Shown: positions 8,610 through 16,041 of the stretch, in pieces | Position numbering within the stretch: position 1 is the stretch's first letter | Layout: each line of letters starts with the position of its first letter | Source: Scatosoma sp045614565 | Lineage (GTDB): Bacteria; Bacillota; Clostridia; Christensenellales; Borkfalkiaceae | NCBI GenBank assembly: GCA_045614565.1 | Contig: JAZLDG010000037.1 | Span: 1-54,642 of the forward strand | Direction of reading: 5' to 3' | DNA: 54,642 nt | Notes under the pieces: generated by a model | What the model was told of the DNA's origin: nothing | Seen by the model: the letters and a program-made list of their open reading frames with translations, nothing else | The model's database searches: none | Translations under genes and position numbers: made by a program

Positions 8610-9413
8610 ATGAAAACGGGGATTTCGACGGCTTCGCTGTTTTTGCGAAAGAATAATGAAGAAGCGTTGCCGCTTTTAAGTCGGCTTGGCGTGAAAAACG
8701 CCGAGGTTTTTCTGACTTCTTTTTCTGAATACGAGCCGTCTTTTGCAAGTTTGCTCGCATCTTGTAAAGGCGGGATTGCGGTCAATTCCGTGCATATTCT
8801 CAATACGCAGTTCGAGCCGCAGCTTTTTAACGCGCATCCGCGCGTGCACGCCGACGCGTACGCGTGGCTGCATAAAGTCTTGGATTGCGCGCAAATTTTA
8901 GGCGCGCCCTATTATACCTTTCACGGTATCGCGCGCGTAAAACGCGCTTCCCGCTCGGGGGAACGGGATAATTTCGATACGATGATCAAAGGCTTCGACG
9001 AAATTATTTCCGCTTGCAAAACAAGGAACGTTACTCTGTGTTTGGAAAACGTGGAATGGTCGACCTATAACCGCGTGGGCGTGTTTGAACGCTTGAAAAA
9101 GGAATTGCCCGATTTGCGCGGGGTATTGGATATTAAGCAGGCCCGTATTTCAGAGTATCCTTACGAGCAATATTTGCAGGAAATGGGCGAACGGCTTGCC
9201 TACGTGCATATTTCCGACGTGGACGAGAACGGTCGTATGTGCCTGCCGGGAAAAGGAACGTTCGATTTTGAAACGCTCGTGAAACGCTTGCAGGACGCGG
9301 GCTTTGACGGCTCACTTATCATTGAAGTCTACACCCAAGATTACGGTGACGAAAAAGAACTGAAAACCGCTTGCGATTATATAGATGAAATTTTATATAA
9401 ATTTAACGGATAA
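8610..9413 (+). CDS. TIM-barrel sugar phosphate isomerase/epimerase (AP endonuclease 2 superfamily)
   Basis: 267 aa with the xylose-isomerase-like TIM barrel. The YYTFHG, LCLENVEWS, GVLDIKQA and YVHISDVDENG strand ends carry the Glu, Asp and His metal ligands expected of the family, and GKGTFDFETLVKRL is near the C-terminus. The family isomerises sugars, inositols or related compounds; specificity cannot be assigned. It starts 1 nt after the nitroreductase stop, so it is translationally linked, and is the last gene of the operon. Only T-rich sequence without a clear hairpin follows. Confidence 0.75.
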   Translation: MKTGISTASLFLRKNNEEALPLLSRLGVKNAEVFLTSFSEYEPSFASLLASCKGGIAVNSVHILNTQFEPQLFNAHPRVHADAYAWLHKVLDCAQILGAPYYTFHGIARVKRASRSGERDNFDTMIKGFDEIISACKTRNVTLCLENVEWSTYNRVGVFERLKKELPDLRGVLDIKQARISEYPYEQYLQEMGERLAYVHISDVDENGRMCLPGKGTFDFETLVKRLQDAGFDGSLIIEVYTQDYGDEKELKTACDYIDEILYKFNG

Positions 9414-9439
9414 TTTTTTTAATTTTTTTGCAAAAACTG

Positions 9440-9468
9440 TTGACAAGTATATTTTTATATGGTATACT
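9440..9468 (+). promoter_or_regulatory. Promoter of the superoxide reductase gene
   Basis: TTGACA (9440-9445), 17-nt spacer, TATACT (9463-9468). The predicted transcription start falls inside a perfect palindrome (9472-9490). Confidence 0.8.
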
Positions 9469-9471
9469 CTT

Positions 9472-9490
9472 ATTAAGATTTAATCTTAAT
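9472..9490. promoter_or_regulatory. 19-bp palindromic operator
   Basis: ATTAAGATT, one T, AATCTTAAT: a perfect 9-1-9 inverted repeat lying over the expected transcription start of the superoxide reductase gene. Size, AT content and n-1-n geometry resemble operators of Fur-family metalloregulators (PerR type), but the sequence is not the classical PerR box. Repression by an oxidant- or metal-sensing regulator is an inference. Confidence 0.6.
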
Positions 9491-9512
9491 AATAAAATAA
9501 AGGAGAATTAAA

Positions 9513-9863
9513 ATGAAAGTATATCAATGTGAACAATGCAAAACGACGGTGATTAGCCGTAACGAATTGAAGTTGGAAGGGTGGAAAGAGTTGGTGGCAG
9601 GCTCTACGGACGCGGCGCAAGAAAAGCACGTACCCGTAGTGAGCAAGAAATGTAAGCAAGTAAAGGTAGACGTTGGCAGCGTTTCGCACCCGATGACGGA
9701 AGAACATCTTATCGAATGGGTAGCGATTGAAACCGCACAAGGCTATCAAGTGAAATATCTCAAAGCAGGGGACGCGCCCGTATGCACGTTCTCGCTTGCG
9801 GACGGAGATTCGTTGGTGGCGGTGTATGCCTACTGTAATCTCCACGGTCTTTGGAAAAACTAA
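9513..9863 (+). CDS. Superoxide reductase (desulfoferrodoxin family)
   Basis: 116 aa. Superoxide reductase reduces superoxide to peroxide without releasing oxygen. The catalytic iron site (four His, one Cys) is complete: EKHVPV, SHPM, EEH and CNLHG. The N-terminal desulforedoxin domain has only the first CxxC (YQCEQCKTT); the second Cys pair (usually CCGE) is replaced by sequence without cysteine. A normal Fe(Cys)4 centre therefore cannot form, as in the class III enzymes of treponemes. SD AAGGAG precedes ATG 9513. The next gene encodes a rubredoxin fusion that could supply electrons. Confidence 0.92.
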   Translation: MKVYQCEQCKTTVISRNELKLEGWKELVAGSTDAAQEKHVPVVSKKCKQVKVDVGSVSHPMTEEHLIEWVAIETAQGYQVKYLKAGDAPVCTFSLADGDSLVAVYAYCNLHGLWKN

Positions 9864-9877
9864 AAACGGAGAATACT

Positions 9878-9999
9878 CTTCGCAATACTGCGTTGCGCTG
9901 CGTTTTTCTCGCTCGCGTACCTTTCGTACGTCTCCCGTCGAAAATACTCGCGCGCCTTGTCTTACTTGCGTCTTGCTCCGTTTTTATCGCTTGGCGCAG
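9878..9999 (+). repeat. Interspersed repeat element, full copy (SOR locus)
   Basis: About 120 bp starting CTTCGCAATACTGCGTTGCG and ending CGCTTGGCGCAG. It shares its first 36 bp with the partial copy at 10029-10064. It also shares a series of blocks with two copies at 40.6-40.9 kb: CGCAATACT, GCGTTTTTCTCG, CCCGTCGAAAA, CGTCTTGC and CGCTTGGCGCAG in the same order. A small palindromic core, CGTAC CTTTC GTACG, is at 9916-9930. Noncoding, between two genes of one apparent operon. Confidence 0.75.
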
Positions 10000-10028
10000 G
10001 CGTAACAGGAAGACTAAAAACGAACACG

Positions 10029-10086
10029 CTTCGCAATACTGCGTTGCGCTGCGTTTTTCTCGCTTGCGTTTTACTTGGCGCGGGCG
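10029..10086 (+). repeat. Interspersed repeat element, shortened copy
   Basis: Positions 10029-10064 repeat 9878-9913 exactly (36 bp). The middle of the unit is then missing and the copy ends in TTGGCGCGGGCG, similar to the end of the full unit. It lies 31 nt upstream of the flavin reductase-rubredoxin start. Confidence 0.7.
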
Positions 10087-10117
10087 TCAAAGGTAAAATA
10101 TCAAAAGGAGTAATAAA

Positions 10118-10741
10118 ATGATAGAAAGAGAAGCAATGTACAAAATCACGTACGGGTTGTTTATGCTGACGACGACGGACGGAGAAAAACAAAACGGGTG
10201 TATCGTCAATACGGTTTCTATGCTGACGGATGATCCCAAACGTATCGTCGTATTCGTGAATAAGACCAACTATTCCGAAACATTGCTCCGCAAAACGGGC
10301 GTTCTCAACGTTTCCATTTTGACGGAAAGCACGCCTTTTGATATTTTCAAGCAGTTCGGTTTTTGTTCGGGGCGGGATACGGACAAATTCGCGGGCGAAA
10401 CGTACCCCAAGACGGAAAACGGGTTGTACTATTTGCCTAAATACGCCAACGCCGTATTGTCGGCAAAGGTGGTAGACGCGCTCGATTACGGTACGCATAC
10501 GCTGTTCGTTGCCGAAGTGACCGAAGCGAAAACGCTGTCGAGTGAAAAATCGGTGACCTACGAATACTATCAAAGCAATATCAAACCCAAGCCCGCCGCG
10601 CAAAAGCAAGAAGCGGGCGGCGTGAAGAAATGGGTTTGCACCGTGTGCGGTTACGTACACGAAGGCGAAGACTTCCCCGAAGGATTTTTGTGTCCTTGGT
10701 GTAAGCACCCCAAAGAAGATTTTAAGCCCTTGCAAGCGTAA
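10118..10741 (+). CDS. Flavin reductase-rubredoxin fusion (high-molecular-weight rubredoxin)
   Basis: 207 aa. Residues 1-155 form an FMN-binding flavin-reductase-like domain (GLFMLTTTDGEKQNGCIVNTVSM at the start of the fold). Residues 165-207 are a rubredoxin with CTVCGY and CPWCKHP iron-binding pairs. Moorella Hrb has this architecture; it passes NADH electrons to flavodiiron proteins that remove oxygen or nitric oxide. Here it follows superoxide reductase, so it may reduce that enzyme; this is inference from position. SD AAGGAG (10105-10110) is 7 nt before ATG 10118. Confidence 0.9.
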   Translation: MIEREAMYKITYGLFMLTTTDGEKQNGCIVNTVSMLTDDPKRIVVFVNKTNYSETLLRKTGVLNVSILTESTPFDIFKQFGFCSGRDTDKFAGETYPKTENGLYYLPKYANAVLSAKVVDALDYGTHTLFVAEVTEAKTLSSEKSVTYEYYQSNIKPKPAAQKQEAGGVKKWVCTVCGYVHEGEDFPEGFLCPWCKHPKEDFKPLQA

Positions 10742-10780
10742 AAAAATTCCCAAAAAAGCCAAAAAACGGCGAAAAAAGAC

Positions 10781-10809
10781 TTGACATCAACGACTTTTCT
10801 TGCTATAAT
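10781..10809 (+). promoter_or_regulatory. Promoter of rpsU
   Basis: TTGACA (10781-10786), 17-nt spacer, TATAAT (10804-10809), with TGC just before it making an extended -10. Confidence 0.85.
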
Positions 10810-10855
10810 TTGGTGGTAAATAAAAAATGCGTTGTGCAAAGGCGGTGAAAAAGGT

Positions 10856-11032
10856 ATGTCTACGGTAAGAGTAGGTGAAAACGAGAACGTAGAAAGCGCG
10901 TTGCGTCGTTTTAAGAGAAAGTGCTCCCGCGACGGTATTATCGGCGATTTGAGAAAGAAAGAATTCTATGAAAAGCCTTCCGTAAGAAGAAAGAAGAAAT
11001 CGGAAGCCGCTCGTAAGAGAAGCAGAAACTAA
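10856..11032 (+). CDS. rpsU: 30S ribosomal protein S21
   Basis: 58 aa, very basic. It matches bS21 along its length: VRVGENENVESALRRFKRKC and a C-terminal KKKSEAARKR tail. S21 helps the 30S subunit select initiation sites. ATG 10856 is chosen since AAAGGCGGTG lies 8 nt upstream; in-frame codons further up have no ribosome site. It has its own promoter and a terminator immediately after, so it is probably a single-gene unit. Confidence 0.95.
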   Translation: MSTVRVGENENVESALRRFKRKCSRDGIIGDLRKKEFYEKPSVRRKKKSEAARKRSRN

Positions 11033-11040
11033 CGAAAGAG

Positions 11041-11066
11041 AAGCTCACGAATGCGTGAGCTTTTTT
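11041..11066 (+). terminator. Intrinsic terminator after rpsU
   Basis: Perfect 9-bp stem (11041-11049 with 11054-11062), 4-nt loop, T tract. Confidence 0.9.
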
Positions 11067-11129
11067 CTTTGTCGAAAACAGGGAATAACCGTCGAAAAAG
11101 GTCGGCGAAAAATAAAGGCAGGTGGTATT

Positions 11130-11540
11130 ATGGCAAACGAAAACCGTACGTTAAAGGACGAAGCAAGACGGGCAAAATCTCGGATCAAGAGCGGGTTTTG
11201 GACGGAATGTAAGGAAGATATGGATAAAAAATTAGAGCTTGCGCGAGAACAAGGCGTAAACGAAAGCAAGGCGGGACGGTATTTTACCGCGCAAGTTTCC
11301 GCGAAAATTGCGGGCGGGAAAGAAGATGAATTCTATCTCAAAGTCAAACAAATGTTGCTTTCCGACGGCGAAGTGAGCGACGCGATCGGTAGACTTACGG
11401 ACAAGCCCTATTACGATACGCTCACTTACGATGAAAAACAGCGTTATACGCTGGCGTTAAGTGAAAAATATCTCCGCGCGTTGGAGCGGTTTAGAAAAGA
11501 ATACGAATTTGAAAGCCTGACCGAGCGCGAAAATGCGTGA
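11130..11540 (+). CDS. Hypothetical protein, 136 aa
   Basis: A soluble, highly charged, mostly alpha-helical protein without signal peptide, membrane segment or metal motif. I do not recognise the family. ATG 11130 follows AGGCAGGTGG; the longer reading from 11055 runs back into the rpsU terminator and is unlikely. It lies alone between rpsU and pcrA. Its transcription is unclear: either read-through past the rpsU terminator or a promoter I cannot see. Confidence 0.6.
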   Translation: MANENRTLKDEARRAKSRIKSGFWTECKEDMDKKLELAREQGVNESKAGRYFTAQVSAKIAGGKEDEFYLKVKQMLLSDGEVSDAIGRLTDKPYYDTLTYDEKQRYTLALSEKYLRALERFRKEYEFESLTERENA

Positions 11541-11546
11541 AGTCGC

Positions 11547-11576
11547 TTGCCAAACGGATAAGCTTTGTGTTATAAT
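11547..11576 (+). promoter_or_regulatory. Promoter of pcrA, 6 nt before the ATG (leaderless)
   Basis: TTGCCA (11547-11552), 18-nt spacer, TATAAT (11571-11576). Only six bases separate the -10 from ATG 11583, which places the expected transcription start on the A of the start codon. There is no Shine-Dalgarno sequence in the gap. Confidence 0.7.
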
Positions 11577-11582
11577 ATAGCT

Positions 11583-13955
11583 ATGACACAAATGGACGAA
11601 ATTTTTGAGAAACTGAATGCGGAACAAATCAAACCCGTTTTACAAACGGAAGGCGCGGTGCTCGTGCTTGCGGGCGCGGGGAGCGGCAAAACGCGCGTGC
11701 TTACTTCGCGGATTGCGTATATTATCGAAGAGCTGGGCGTGCCTGCTTCGGCAATCCTTGCCATTACCTTTACCAACAAAGCGGCAAAGGAAATGCAAGA
11801 ACGGCTTTCGGCAATCACCGACGTTTCCCGTGCTTGGGTATGCACCATTCATAGTATGTGCGTGCGGATTTTGCGAATGTACGCGGCGGAAGTGGGGATA
11901 AGCCCTAACTTTTCCATTTACAGTGAAACGGAGCGTAATAATATTATCAAAAAATCTTTTCAGGAATGTGATTACGACGACGATAAATTATTGAAATCGG
12001 TGAAATTCCATATCGCGAATGCGAAAATGCTCGGCTACGAGCCCGAACGCTACGCAGAAGAATACGCGGGGGAACACGACATCGACGAAGTGGTAAAGGT
12101 GTATACCCGTTATCAAAAGCATTTGCGCGAAAATAACGCGTTGGACTTTGACGATTTGTTGAACGAAACGCGGCTTTTGCTTCGTAAAAACGAAGAAGCG
12201 CGGGAATATCTCGGCGGGCGTTTTCGCTATATTCTCGTGGACGAGTTCCAAGACACCAACGCCGTACAGTACGAAATCGTAAAATTGCTTGCTTCGGTGC
12301 ACGGCAATTTATTCGCCGTTGGCGACGACGATCAATCCATTTACGGTTGGCGCGGGGCGAAAATTGAGAATATTTTGCATTTTGAAAAGGATTTCAAAAA
12401 CGCGAAAACCTTTAAGCTGGAACGCAATTACCGCTCGACCAAGCGTATTTTGAAACTTGCCAACACCGTCATTAAAAACAACGGCAACCGCAAGGATAAA
12501 ACGCTTTGGACGGAGAACGAAGACGGGCAGGAAGCCAAGGTTTACGAATCGGAAGAAGAAAGCGGCGAGGCGCGGTATATCGCGCATACGATTGCGGGAT
12601 TGCTTCGCCAAGGTTACCGTTATTCCGATTTTGCTATTTTAATGCGTTTGAACGCCTTGACTCGTTCCTTTGAACAAGAATTTCTTGCCGACGGTATACC
12701 TTTTAAGGTCTTTGGCGGGTTTAAGTTCTTCGAGCGTAAAGAAATCAAGGACCTTTTGGCGTATTTGCGTTTGGTAAACAACCCGTTCGACAGCGAAGCG
12801 GCGGTGCGGATTATCAACTTCCCCAAACGCGGTATCGGCGCGAAAACGGTGGAAACCTTGCAAAATTACGCGTTTGAAACGGAACTTTCCGTATACGACG
12901 CTTTATTAAATTTAGACGAAATGGGCTTTTCGGGCGCGACCAAGCAAAAGCTTTTGGATTTTAGAGAGCTTGTCAAGACTTGGATTATCGACAGTCAAGC
13001 GATGCCCGTGAACGAGCTGGTGAAGAAAATCGTCGCGGATACGCGTATGCGCGAAGCATACGCCGACGAGTCGGACGAGAGTATTAATAAACGCGCGAAT
13101 ATAGAAGAGTTTATCAATTCGGTAGACGAGTATTGCCGCTTGAACGAAGGGGCGAGCTTGACCGATTATCTCAATCAAGTCACCCTTTCTTCGGACACGG
13201 ACGAAATGGACGATAGCAATTACGTAACGCTCGCTACCATTCATTCGGTGAAGGGTTTGGAGTTTCCTTGCGTGTTTTTATGCGGTATGGAAGAAAATAT
13301 TATGCCCGTTTCCCGTGCAGTGGGGAGTGACGATGATATGGAAGAAGAACGCCGTTTGATGTACGTTGCGATTACCCGCGCCAAGGAACGGCTTTGGTTT
13401 ACGCGCTCGAAAAGCCGTTATTTGTACGGCAAGCGCGAGCCGTCCGCGCGTTCGCGGTTTTTGAAAGAGCTTTCTTCCGAGCTTGCTTTGCCGCGGGAAA
13501 CCCCGCGTCTTTCCCAAGGCTACGGCGACTGGGACGACCCCGATTCTTACTCCAACGCCGCATACGGTGGGGGCAGGTACGCTTCCAACGATAATTATTA
13601 CGGAAAAAAGACCACCTTTGGCGGGAGCTATCGCGGCGCGGAAAATTCCGGCGTAACCCGTTCGGCGTGGAACGGGGGAACGAGCTACGGCTCGTCGTAT
13701 ACGAAACCCGCACCGCAAAAAGCGAGTAGCGGCTTCACGTTCGGTGGGGTGAGCAAGACGCCGACGAGAACGGGAATGGGCGCGAAGGATATTTCCGTGT
13801 ATAAAATCGGTGTAAAGGTCAAGCATCCGAAATTTGGCGTGGGTACGGTCGTCAACGTTCGGGGGGCAGGCAGTAACACCATTTTAGACGTGGCGTTTGA
13901 AGGCTTAGGGATTAAGCAGTTATCCGCAAACCTTGCGCCGCTCACCGTTTTCTAA
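11583..13955 (+). CDS. pcrA: ATP-dependent 3'-5' DNA helicase PcrA/UvrD
   Basis: 790 aa, superfamily 1A helicase used in nucleotide-excision repair, replication restart and rolling-circle replication. Walker A is GAGSGKTRVL, then AITFTNKAAKEM, DEFQDTN (Walker B), GDDDQSIYGWRGA, NYRS, TIHSVKGLEF and YVAITRAKERL. A Gly/Tyr/Ser-rich linker (about residues 650-730) leads to a Tudor-like C-terminal domain (KHPKFGVGTVVN), as in other PcrA proteins. Start: ATG 11583; the frame continues upstream only to a TTG that overlaps the -10. The mRNA appears leaderless. ligA follows after 20 nt, the classical pcrA-ligA pair. Confidence 0.95.
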   Translation: MTQMDEIFEKLNAEQIKPVLQTEGAVLVLAGAGSGKTRVLTSRIAYIIEELGVPASAILAITFTNKAAKEMQERLSAITDVSRAWVCTIHSMCVRILRMYAAEVGISPNFSIYSETERNNIIKKSFQECDYDDDKLLKSVKFHIANAKMLGYEPERYAEEYAGEHDIDEVVKVYTRYQKHLRENNALDFDDLLNETRLLLRKNEEAREYLGGRFRYILVDEFQDTNAVQYEIVKLLASVHGNLFAVGDDDQSIYGWRGAKIENILHFEKDFKNAKTFKLERNYRSTKRILKLANTVIKNNGNRKDKTLWTENEDGQEAKVYESEEESGEARYIAHTIAGLLRQGYRYSDFAILMRLNALTRSFEQEFLADGIPFKVFGGFKFFERKEIKDLLAYLRLVNNPFDSEAAVRIINFPKRGIGAKTVETLQNYAFETELSVYDALLNLDEMGFSGATKQKLLDFRELVKTWIIDSQAMPVNELVKKIVADTRMREAYADESDESINKRANIEEFINSVDEYCRLNEGASLTDYLNQVTLSSDTDEMDDSNYVTLATIHSVKGLEFPCVFLCGMEENIMPVSRAVGSDDDMEEERRLMYVAITRAKERLWFTRSKSRYLYGKREPSARSRFLKELSSELALPRETPRLSQGYGDWDDPDSYSNAAYGGGRYASNDNYYGKKTTFGGSYRGAENSGVTRSAWNGGTSYGSSYTKPAPQKASSGFTFGGVSKTPTRTGMGAKDISVYKIGVKVKHPKFGVGTVVNVRGAGSNTILDVAFEGLGIKQLSANLAPLTVF

Positions 13956-13975
13956 AAAAATTTTGGGGAAAAATT

Positions 13976-15925
13976 ATGCACGATAGAAAAAGAGAACTTG
14001 TAGACGTACTCAATCGCTGGGCGTACGAATATTACGTTTTGGACGCGCCCACGGTGTCGGATAAGGAATACGACGCGCTTTACGACGAACTTCGCGCTTT
14101 GGAAGAAGCAAGCGGGGAAGTGTACGCCGACAGCCCTACCCGCCGCGTGGGCGGCGAGCCGATTAAAGCCTTTCAAAAGCATACGCATATTGCGCGGTTG
14201 TTCAGCTTGGATAAATCGGTGACGGAAGAACAGCTCAAAGCCTTTATCACCCGTACGCAGAAGGCGGCGGGGCAGGAACTTGTTTACACCGTCGAGTATA
14301 AATTCGACGGACTGACCGTGTGTTTGACCTACGAAAAAGGTGCGTTCGTGCGCGCTACGACGCGGGGCAACGGCACGGTGGGCGAAGACGTGACGGCGCA
14401 GGTGATGACGATTAAGTCCTTTCCCTTGAAGATTTCCTACCAAGGTACTTTGGAAGTGCGCGGGGAAGCGGTTATACGGCTTTCCGTGTTAAAGGAATAC
14501 AACGAAACGGCGGCAGAACCGCTCAAAAACGCGCGGAACGCCGCGGCGGGCGCGATTCGGAATTTAGATCCCAAAATCACCGAAAAACGCCGTCCTGATA
14601 TCTATTTTTACGACGTCAATTACCTTTCGGACGGAGAAGAACTTTCGCAAACGCAAGCGCACGATTTTCTCGTGCAGGAAGGGTTTAAGGTATACCCGTA
14701 TTTTGCCGTTTGCAAAGGCGAAGAAGTGCTGTCGGCGATTGCGGAAATCGATTGCCAAAGACGGAGCATCGACGTGTTGACGGACGGTGCGGTTATCAAG
14801 GTTAACGACGCCAAGCTTCGCGAAGAACTCGGTTTCACCGATAAATTCCCGCGCTGGGCAATGGCGTATAAATTTGAAGCGGAAGAAGTGACGACGACCG
14901 TTCAAAACGTCGTTTGGCAGGTGGGCAGAACGGGGAAACTCACCCCCCTTGCCGTGCTTGATCCCGTAGAGCTTGGCGGGGCTACGGTTTCCCGCGCAAC
15001 CCTGAATAACTACGGCGATATTACGCGTAAGAACGTAAAAATCGGCTCGCGCGTGCTGGTTAGACGTTCCAACGAAGTTATCCCCGAAATTTTGGGAGCT
15101 ACGGAACATTACCCGCATAGCAAGGATATCGAAAAGCCTACGCATTGTCCCGCTTGCGGAGCAAAGGTGCGGGAAGTGGGCGCGCATTTGTTCTGTCCTA
15201 ATCGCGAGTGCTTGCCCCGTATCGTTGCCAAGCTCGATCATTATTCGGACAAAAACGCAATGAATATCGACGGCTTTTCCGAAAGTACGGCGCAGGTGTT
15301 GATTGAAAAGAAAAACGTACGGAATTTTTCCGATTTATACGCGTTGACGGCGGACGATTTTGTGGATTTGGAAGGCTTTAAGGATAAAAAAATCGGCAAT
15401 CTTTTAGGGGAAATTGCAAAGAGCAAAACCCCAACCTTGGACGCGTTTATCTACGCGATCGGGATTGACGGGGTAGGCAGGGTTGCGGCGAAAGACCTTG
15501 CGGCGCGGTTTAAGAGCGTTGAAAATCTCCAAAATGCGACGGAAGAAGAGCTTGTTTCGCTCGAAAACATCGGCGCGATTACGGCGCGTGCGATCGTGGA
15601 ATATTTTGCCGACGAAGAAAATGCAAACGAGCTGGCGGCTTTGCGGGAAGCAGGCGTTCGTCCCGTTTGGTCGGAAGAAAAGACGGAAGGCGTTTTTTCG
15701 GGACAGTCCGTGGTGTTGACGGGTACGCTTTCGGGGTATAAACGTAGCGAAGCGCAAAAGCTCATCGAAGCGCGTGGCGGGGTTTGTCAATCGTCGGTAA
15801 CGGCGAAAACGACGCTCGTGATTGCGGGCGAGGACGCGGGCGGCAAGCTCGAAAAAGCTAAAAAACTCGGCGTGAAAGTCATTGACGAAACGGAGTTTCG
15901 TAGACTTTTGGAAGAAAATGCGTAA
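13976..15925 (+). CDS. ligA: NAD-dependent DNA ligase LigA
   Basis: 649 aa, full length. It seals nicks using NAD+. The adenylation domain carries the active-site lysine in YKFDGLTV (about residue 109) and TRGNGTVGEDVT. Then come the OB fold (VWQVGRTGKLTP) and a four-cysteine zinc finger (CPACGAK ... FCPNREC). Helix-hairpin-helix repeats follow, and a C-terminal BRCT domain (FSGQSVVLTGTLSGYKRSEA) closes the protein. It starts 20 nt after pcrA, with GGGGA just upstream of the ATG. Confidence 0.97.
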   Translation: MHDRKRELVDVLNRWAYEYYVLDAPTVSDKEYDALYDELRALEEASGEVYADSPTRRVGGEPIKAFQKHTHIARLFSLDKSVTEEQLKAFITRTQKAAGQELVYTVEYKFDGLTVCLTYEKGAFVRATTRGNGTVGEDVTAQVMTIKSFPLKISYQGTLEVRGEAVIRLSVLKEYNETAAEPLKNARNAAAGAIRNLDPKITEKRRPDIYFYDVNYLSDGEELSQTQAHDFLVQEGFKVYPYFAVCKGEEVLSAIAEIDCQRRSIDVLTDGAVIKVNDAKLREELGFTDKFPRWAMAYKFEAEEVTTTVQNVVWQVGRTGKLTPLAVLDPVELGGATVSRATLNNYGDITRKNVKIGSRVLVRRSNEVIPEILGATEHYPHSKDIEKPTHCPACGAKVREVGAHLFCPNRECLPRIVAKLDHYSDKNAMNIDGFSESTAQVLIEKKNVRNFSDLYALTADDFVDLEGFKDKKIGNLLGEIAKSKTPTLDAFIYAIGIDGVGRVAAKDLAARFKSVENLQNATEEELVSLENIGAITARAIVEYFADEENANELAALREAGVRPVWSEEKTEGVFSGQSVVLTGTLSGYKRSEAQKLIEARGGVCQSSVTAKTTLVIAGEDAGGKLEKAKKLGVKVIDETEFRRLLEENA

Positions 15926-15951
15926 AGAACAAGAAAAAATCGTAAAAAAAA

Positions 15952-15993
15952 CGGAAAAACAAGCGATAGTACTTGTATTTTTCGTTTTTTTTT
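15952..15993 (+). terminator. Probable terminator of pcrA-ligA
   Basis: An imperfect stem (CGGAAAAACAAG with CTTGTATTTTTCG) followed by nine T. It overlaps the promoter of the next gene, so the same DNA may serve both roles. Confidence 0.45.
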
Positions 15994-16001
15994 GCTATAA
16001 T
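15973..16001 (+). promoter_or_regulatory. Promoter of the yicC-gmk-rpoZ unit
   Basis: TTGTAT (15973-15978), 17-nt spacer, TATAAT (15996-16001) with a TGC extended -10. Confidence 0.7.
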
Positions 16002-16041
16002 GGTATAGCGTTATTATAGACAGCACCAAGGACGAGAAAAT

